The notes under the pieces were generated by a model. It saw nothing but the letters and a program-made list of their open reading frames with translations, was not told the origin of the DNA and did not search any database. Positions 61,472 to 64,000 of a DNA stretch of 64,000 nucleotides are shown here, in pieces (position 1 is the stretch's first letter; each line of letters starts with the position of its first letter). Source of the DNA: Streptomyces sp. SAI-127 (lineage in GTDB: Bacteria; Actinomycetota; Actinomycetes; Streptomycetales; Streptomycetaceae); the NCBI RefSeq assembly GCF_029894425.1, contig NZ_JARXYJ010000001.1, forward strand, positions 2,480,001 through 2,544,000, written 5' to 3'. Made by a program: the position numbers and the translations under genes.

Positions 61472-63052
61472 TCAGTGCCGCCGCGCCAGTCCGGTGCGCC
61501 GCAGCCGCCGTACGACCGACCGGAGCTCCGCGGTCCGCGCCGGCCAGCCCTCCGCCGGTTCCTTCACGGGGGCCGTCTCCGGGGTGGTCGTGTCCGCCGT
61601 CCACACCGCGAAATCGTCGTCCCGAGGGCCGGACTCCACGTACGGATCGCCCTTGCCGAAGATCTGGACGGGGTGGCCGGCGTCCCAGGGCCGCCAGCCG
61701 GGGTCGCCGTCGGTGGCGAAGCGCACCCACGCCCCGTGCATGGCGTCGGCGAGCTCGGTCGGGGCGCCCTCGCCGGCGAGCTTGGCGGACTCGGGAGCGG
61801 CGCCGGTGTCGAAGACGAAGCCCAGTTCGAGGGCGTGGCAGGCACCGAGGTCCGGGCGGTTGGAGGGCCAGGCGAACTCGTAGACGTACGACGAACCCGG
61901 GCGGGCCTCGGCGAGGCGGTGCAGGGGGATGCGCAGCAGGTGGTCGGTGACCATCTGGCCGACGATGTCGGCGGTACCGGCGTCGGGATGCAGCGCGCGG
62001 TAGCCGCGGACCACCTCGGAACCGCAGTGGCAGCGGGCCATGGCACCCGCGAGGGCGACAGGGCCGAGCCGGTCGACACGCTCCAGGAGGCCGCCGGGGA
62101 CGAGCCACAGGCGGTACTCGTCGCTGGTCCAGCCCAGCATCAGCTCGACCCCGCGCGCCGCCGAGCCCTCGACCAGCGCCTCCAGCGGATCACGCGGCAC
62201 GAGGTCGTCGTCGACCACGATCCCGAAGGCGGGGCCGCCCAGGACCGGGCTGCTCAGGCGGCCCACCTCGGCCTGGGTGCGCAGCAGCAGCTCGCGGTCG
62301 ACCTCGGCGAAGGCCGCGGCGGTGGCGGGGATCTTCAGCCGGGTGGCCATCCGGCGCACCATCCGCCGTACCTTGTCGCGATCGCTCGCCTCGGGCGGTC
62401 CGCTCTGCAGCACCGCGCGCCGGAACAGACCCTGGGCCTGCGGGGCGGCCAGCAGGGCGCCGATGCTGATCGCACCGGCCGACTGCCCCGCCACGGTGAT
62501 ACGGCCGGGGTCGCCGCCGAAGGCCCCGATCGACTCGTGCACCCAGCGCAGGGCGGCGAGCTGGTCGCGCAGGCCGGGGTTGGCGGGGGCGTCCGGGAAG
62601 AGGCCGTAGCCCTCCACGCCGAGCCGGTAGTTGACCGAGACGAACACGACGCCGTCCCGGGCGAAGGCGTGCCCGTCGTACACGGGCACCGCGGAGGATC
62701 CCCTGGTCAGGGCTCCGCCGTGCAGCCACACCAGCACCGGGAGCCGGGCCCCCTGGCCCGGCTCCGGCGTCCACACGTTGAGGTTGAGGCAGTCGTCACC
62801 GGGCACGAAAGGGTCGGACAGGTACTGCGCGAAGGCGTCGGAGTACGGCGGTTTCGGCGCCGTCGGCCCGAAGTCTGCCGCCTCGCGGACACCGTCCCAG
62901 GGCTCGGGCGGCACGGGCGGCCGGAAGCGGCGGGGGCCGAAGGGCGGGGCCGCGTAGGGGATGCCCCGAAAGACCGCGACCCCGTGGTCGTACCGCCCCC
63001 GTACGGCTCCGTACGGCGTGCTGACCACGGGGTCTGTCTGGACTGCTGTCAT
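61472..63052 (-). CDS. Type-B carboxylesterase/lipase
   Basis: 526 residues. Oxyanion hole HGGALTRGS (111-119), nucleophile S191 in VAGQSAGAISIG, FRGIPYAAPPFGPRRFRPP and EDCLNLNV-like GDDCLNLNVWTPE are the type-B signatures. The acid is probably in GWTSDEYRLW and the His in LGACHALELGFVFD. No signal peptide, so probably cytoplasmic, for example deesterifying imported oligosaccharides (acetyl, methyl or feruloyl groups). It converges with the LacI gene and follows the alginate-lyase-family gene by 93 bases on the same strand. The start at 63052 is preferred over the TTG/GTG codons upstream. Confidence 0.9.
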   Translation of the reverse strand: MTAVQTDPVVSTPYGAVRGRYDHGVAVFRGIPYAAPPFGPRRFRPPVPPEPWDGVREAADFGPTAPKPPYSDAFAQYLSDPFVPGDDCLNLNVWTPEPGQGARLPVLVWLHGGALTRGSSAVPVYDGHAFARDGVVFVSVNYRLGVEGYGLFPDAPANPGLRDQLAALRWVHESIGAFGGDPGRITVAGQSAGAISIGALLAAPQAQGLFRRAVLQSGPPEASDRDKVRRMVRRMATRLKIPATAAAFAEVDRELLLRTQAEVGRLSSPVLGGPAFGIVVDDDLVPRDPLEALVEGSAARGVELMLGWTSDEYRLWLVPGGLLERVDRLGPVALAGAMARCHCGSEVVRGYRALHPDAGTADIVGQMVTDHLLRIPLHRLAEARPGSSYVYEFAWPSNRPDLGACHALELGFVFDTGAAPESAKLAGEGAPTELADAMHGAWVRFATDGDPGWRPWDAGHPVQIFGKGDPYVESGPRDDDFAVWTADTTTPETAPVKEPAEGWPARTAELRSVVRRLRRTGLARRH

Positions 63053-63145
63053 ATGTCCACCAGCCTCCTCACCGCGCTTCTGCACCGTGAACAACAGAGC
63101 ACCACATTTCGGCTCGATATTCCGGTGCAGAGCGCGGTTCGGCGG

Positions 63146-64000
63146 CTACTTGGCGTACATGAGGGTGCCGAAGCCCAGCTGGTCGAAGCCGCCGCTGGTG
63201 GTGCCGTAGTCGCCGCCTCCGCCCTCGGGGGCGACGAGGTCGTAGTACATCTGCGAGATGTACTTGTCGTCCAGGCCCAGGCGCCGGTTGTAGTGGAAGT
63301 GGAGCATCGCCCAGACGGGGCGGATCTGGCCCCGGGAGGCGGAGGAGATCACGGTCTGGGACGAGGCGGCGCAGCTCTGCCCGGTGCCCCAGTTGTAGGT
63401 GGTGAACGGGACGTCCTGGCCGAGGTTGTACTTCGCGACGTACTGGGCGCCCTTCATGAAGCGGCGGCTGTCGTACGAGTAGAGGTCGTCGCCCTGGTTC
63501 CAGGCCATCTCGCAGAGGGCACCCATCTGGCCCATGCCCATGACGGTGTGCCCCTGATCGCGTCCGGACTCCTGCCACTGACCCAGCGCGTAGCCGGCGG
63601 AGTCGGTGTACAGGTACGGCACCGCGTGGGCGATCGAGCCGTTGCCGGCGCCGGACTTGAAGTAGGTGACGGCCTGGTCGTACTTGGCGCTGTCCTCGTT
63701 GAGGATGCCGATGGCCAGGACGGAGGCCATGTTGCACAGGTCCCAGTTGGCCCAGTAGTTGGTGATGCAGGCGTCGTTGTGGTTGGTCAGGAAGCTGTTG
63801 TTGAGCGGGTAGAAGACCTTGGCGAGCATGTCCTGGGCGGCGGCGAGGTCGAAGCCGCTGTAGCCGCGCATGAGTTCGCAGGCGTTGGCGAACTGCCAGC
63901 CGTAGATGCCGGCCGCGAGGAACCGGTCCGCGTTGCCGGTGACCGAAGTGAGCGTCCTGGACCAGGCGTTGAGGATGTTCGCGGCGCAGACGGCGTTGGC
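63146..64000 (-). CDS. Alginate-lyase-family polysaccharide lyase, C-terminal part (gene continues beyond the window)
   Basis: At least 284 residues are visible and the frame stays open to base 64000. The sequence is that of an (alpha/alpha) toroid lyase: DRFLAAGIYGWQFANACELM, NHNDACITNYWANWDLCNMA, GHTVMGMGQMGALCEMAWNQ and RPVWAMLHFHYNRRLGLDDK. NYWANWD with nearby His/Tyr is the expected catalytic cleft. The end (GFDQLGFGTLMYAK) is the normal family C-terminus. Uronate-containing polysaccharides are likely substrates. The N-terminal signal is outside the window. Confidence 0.82.
   Translation of the reverse strand, partial: ANAVCAANILNAWSRTLTSVTGNADRFLAAGIYGWQFANACELMRGYSGFDLAAAQDMLAKVFYPLNNSFLTNHNDACITNYWANWDLCNMASVLAIGILNEDSAKYDQAVTYFKSGAGNGSIAHAVPYLYTDSAGYALGQWQESGRDQGHTVMGMGQMGALCEMAWNQGDDLYSYDSRRFMKGAQYVAKYNLGQDVPFTTYNWGTGQSCAASSQTVISSASRGQIRPVWAMLHFHYNRRLGLDDKYISQMYYDLVAPEGGGGDYGTTSGGFDQLGFGTLMYAK

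Overview
The window is chromosomal DNA of a Streptomyces or a close relative. It has very high GC, frequent GTG and TTG starts, dense same-strand operons with ATGA/GTGA overlaps, XRE-DUF5753/DUF397 gene pairs, and three copies of a dispersed repeat (GGGGCGCGGGG...) that I know from Streptomyces intergenic DNA. I see no rRNA, tRNA, CRISPR array, insertion sequence or phage gene. About 55 genes or gene remnants can be supported; the first and last run off the window.

Left part (1-11.5 kb) is housekeeping and stress DNA. It holds a frameshifted regulator-like gene end, a VOC protein, a PoxB-type pyruvate oxidase, a proline/glycine-rich PP2C-like protein with 11-residue repeats and missing metal ligands, a DUF456 membrane protein, an F420/FMN split-barrel protein, an Ada/AlkA-like plus ogt alkylation-repair pair, rsgA behind a 22-codon leader ORF and a hairpin covering its Shine-Dalgarno sequence, and a lipoprotein.

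From 11.6 to 17.1 kb lies a complete-looking hydroxyproline catabolic operon: three D-hydroxyproline dehydrogenase-like subunits, a DapA-family deaminase, a 4-hydroxyproline epimerase and a GntR/FCD regulator. A shared TGTGACATA box lies at two promoters, with a weaker match before the regulator. It is followed by a membrane protein fusing a sigma-region-4-like part, a zinc-finger anti-sigma-like part and an external cellulose-binding module, then a radical SAM protein with an unusual CX8CX2C motif, a split-barrel protein, and a 2-hydroxyacid dehydrogenase divergent from alditol oxidase (aldO).

From 23.6 to 33.0 kb is a galactan/oligosaccharide locus: ROK regulator, secreted GH30 galactanase-like enzyme with a ricin-type lectin domain, a Tat lipoprotein binding protein with two ABC permeases, and a GH2 beta-galactosidase. 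No dedicated ATPase is present, so a shared MsiK-type ATPase elsewhere is likely. An ABC-2 exporter, an MFS transporter and an acyltransferase follow.

From 38.5 to 44.1 kb is an accessory-looking stretch: a 1231-residue XRE-nSTAND NTPase with one membrane segment and 14 WD40 repeats, a WhiJ-like cassette (anti-sigma-like ATPase, XRE-DUF5753, DUF397) with a perfect inverted repeat between its divergent genes, and gene debris. Then come a Tat-exported PHP hydrolase with a histidine-rich head translationally coupled to an unknown protein, a TetR-hydrolase pair, DinB and VOC proteins.

From 49.7 kb to the end is a plant cell-wall polysaccharide region: DUF2264 protein, rhamnogalacturonan acetylesterase, PL4 rhamnogalacturonan lyase, GH43 exo-galactanase-like and GH43 arabinofuranosidase-like enzymes, a beta-helix surface protein, a LacI regulator, a type-B carboxylesterase and a truncated alginate-lyase-family gene, with homocysteine methyltransferase (mmuM) embedded. 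Together with the galactan locus this suggests stepwise breakdown of pectin rhamnogalacturonan and arabinogalactan side chains, uptake, and cytoplasmic beta-galactoside hydrolysis.
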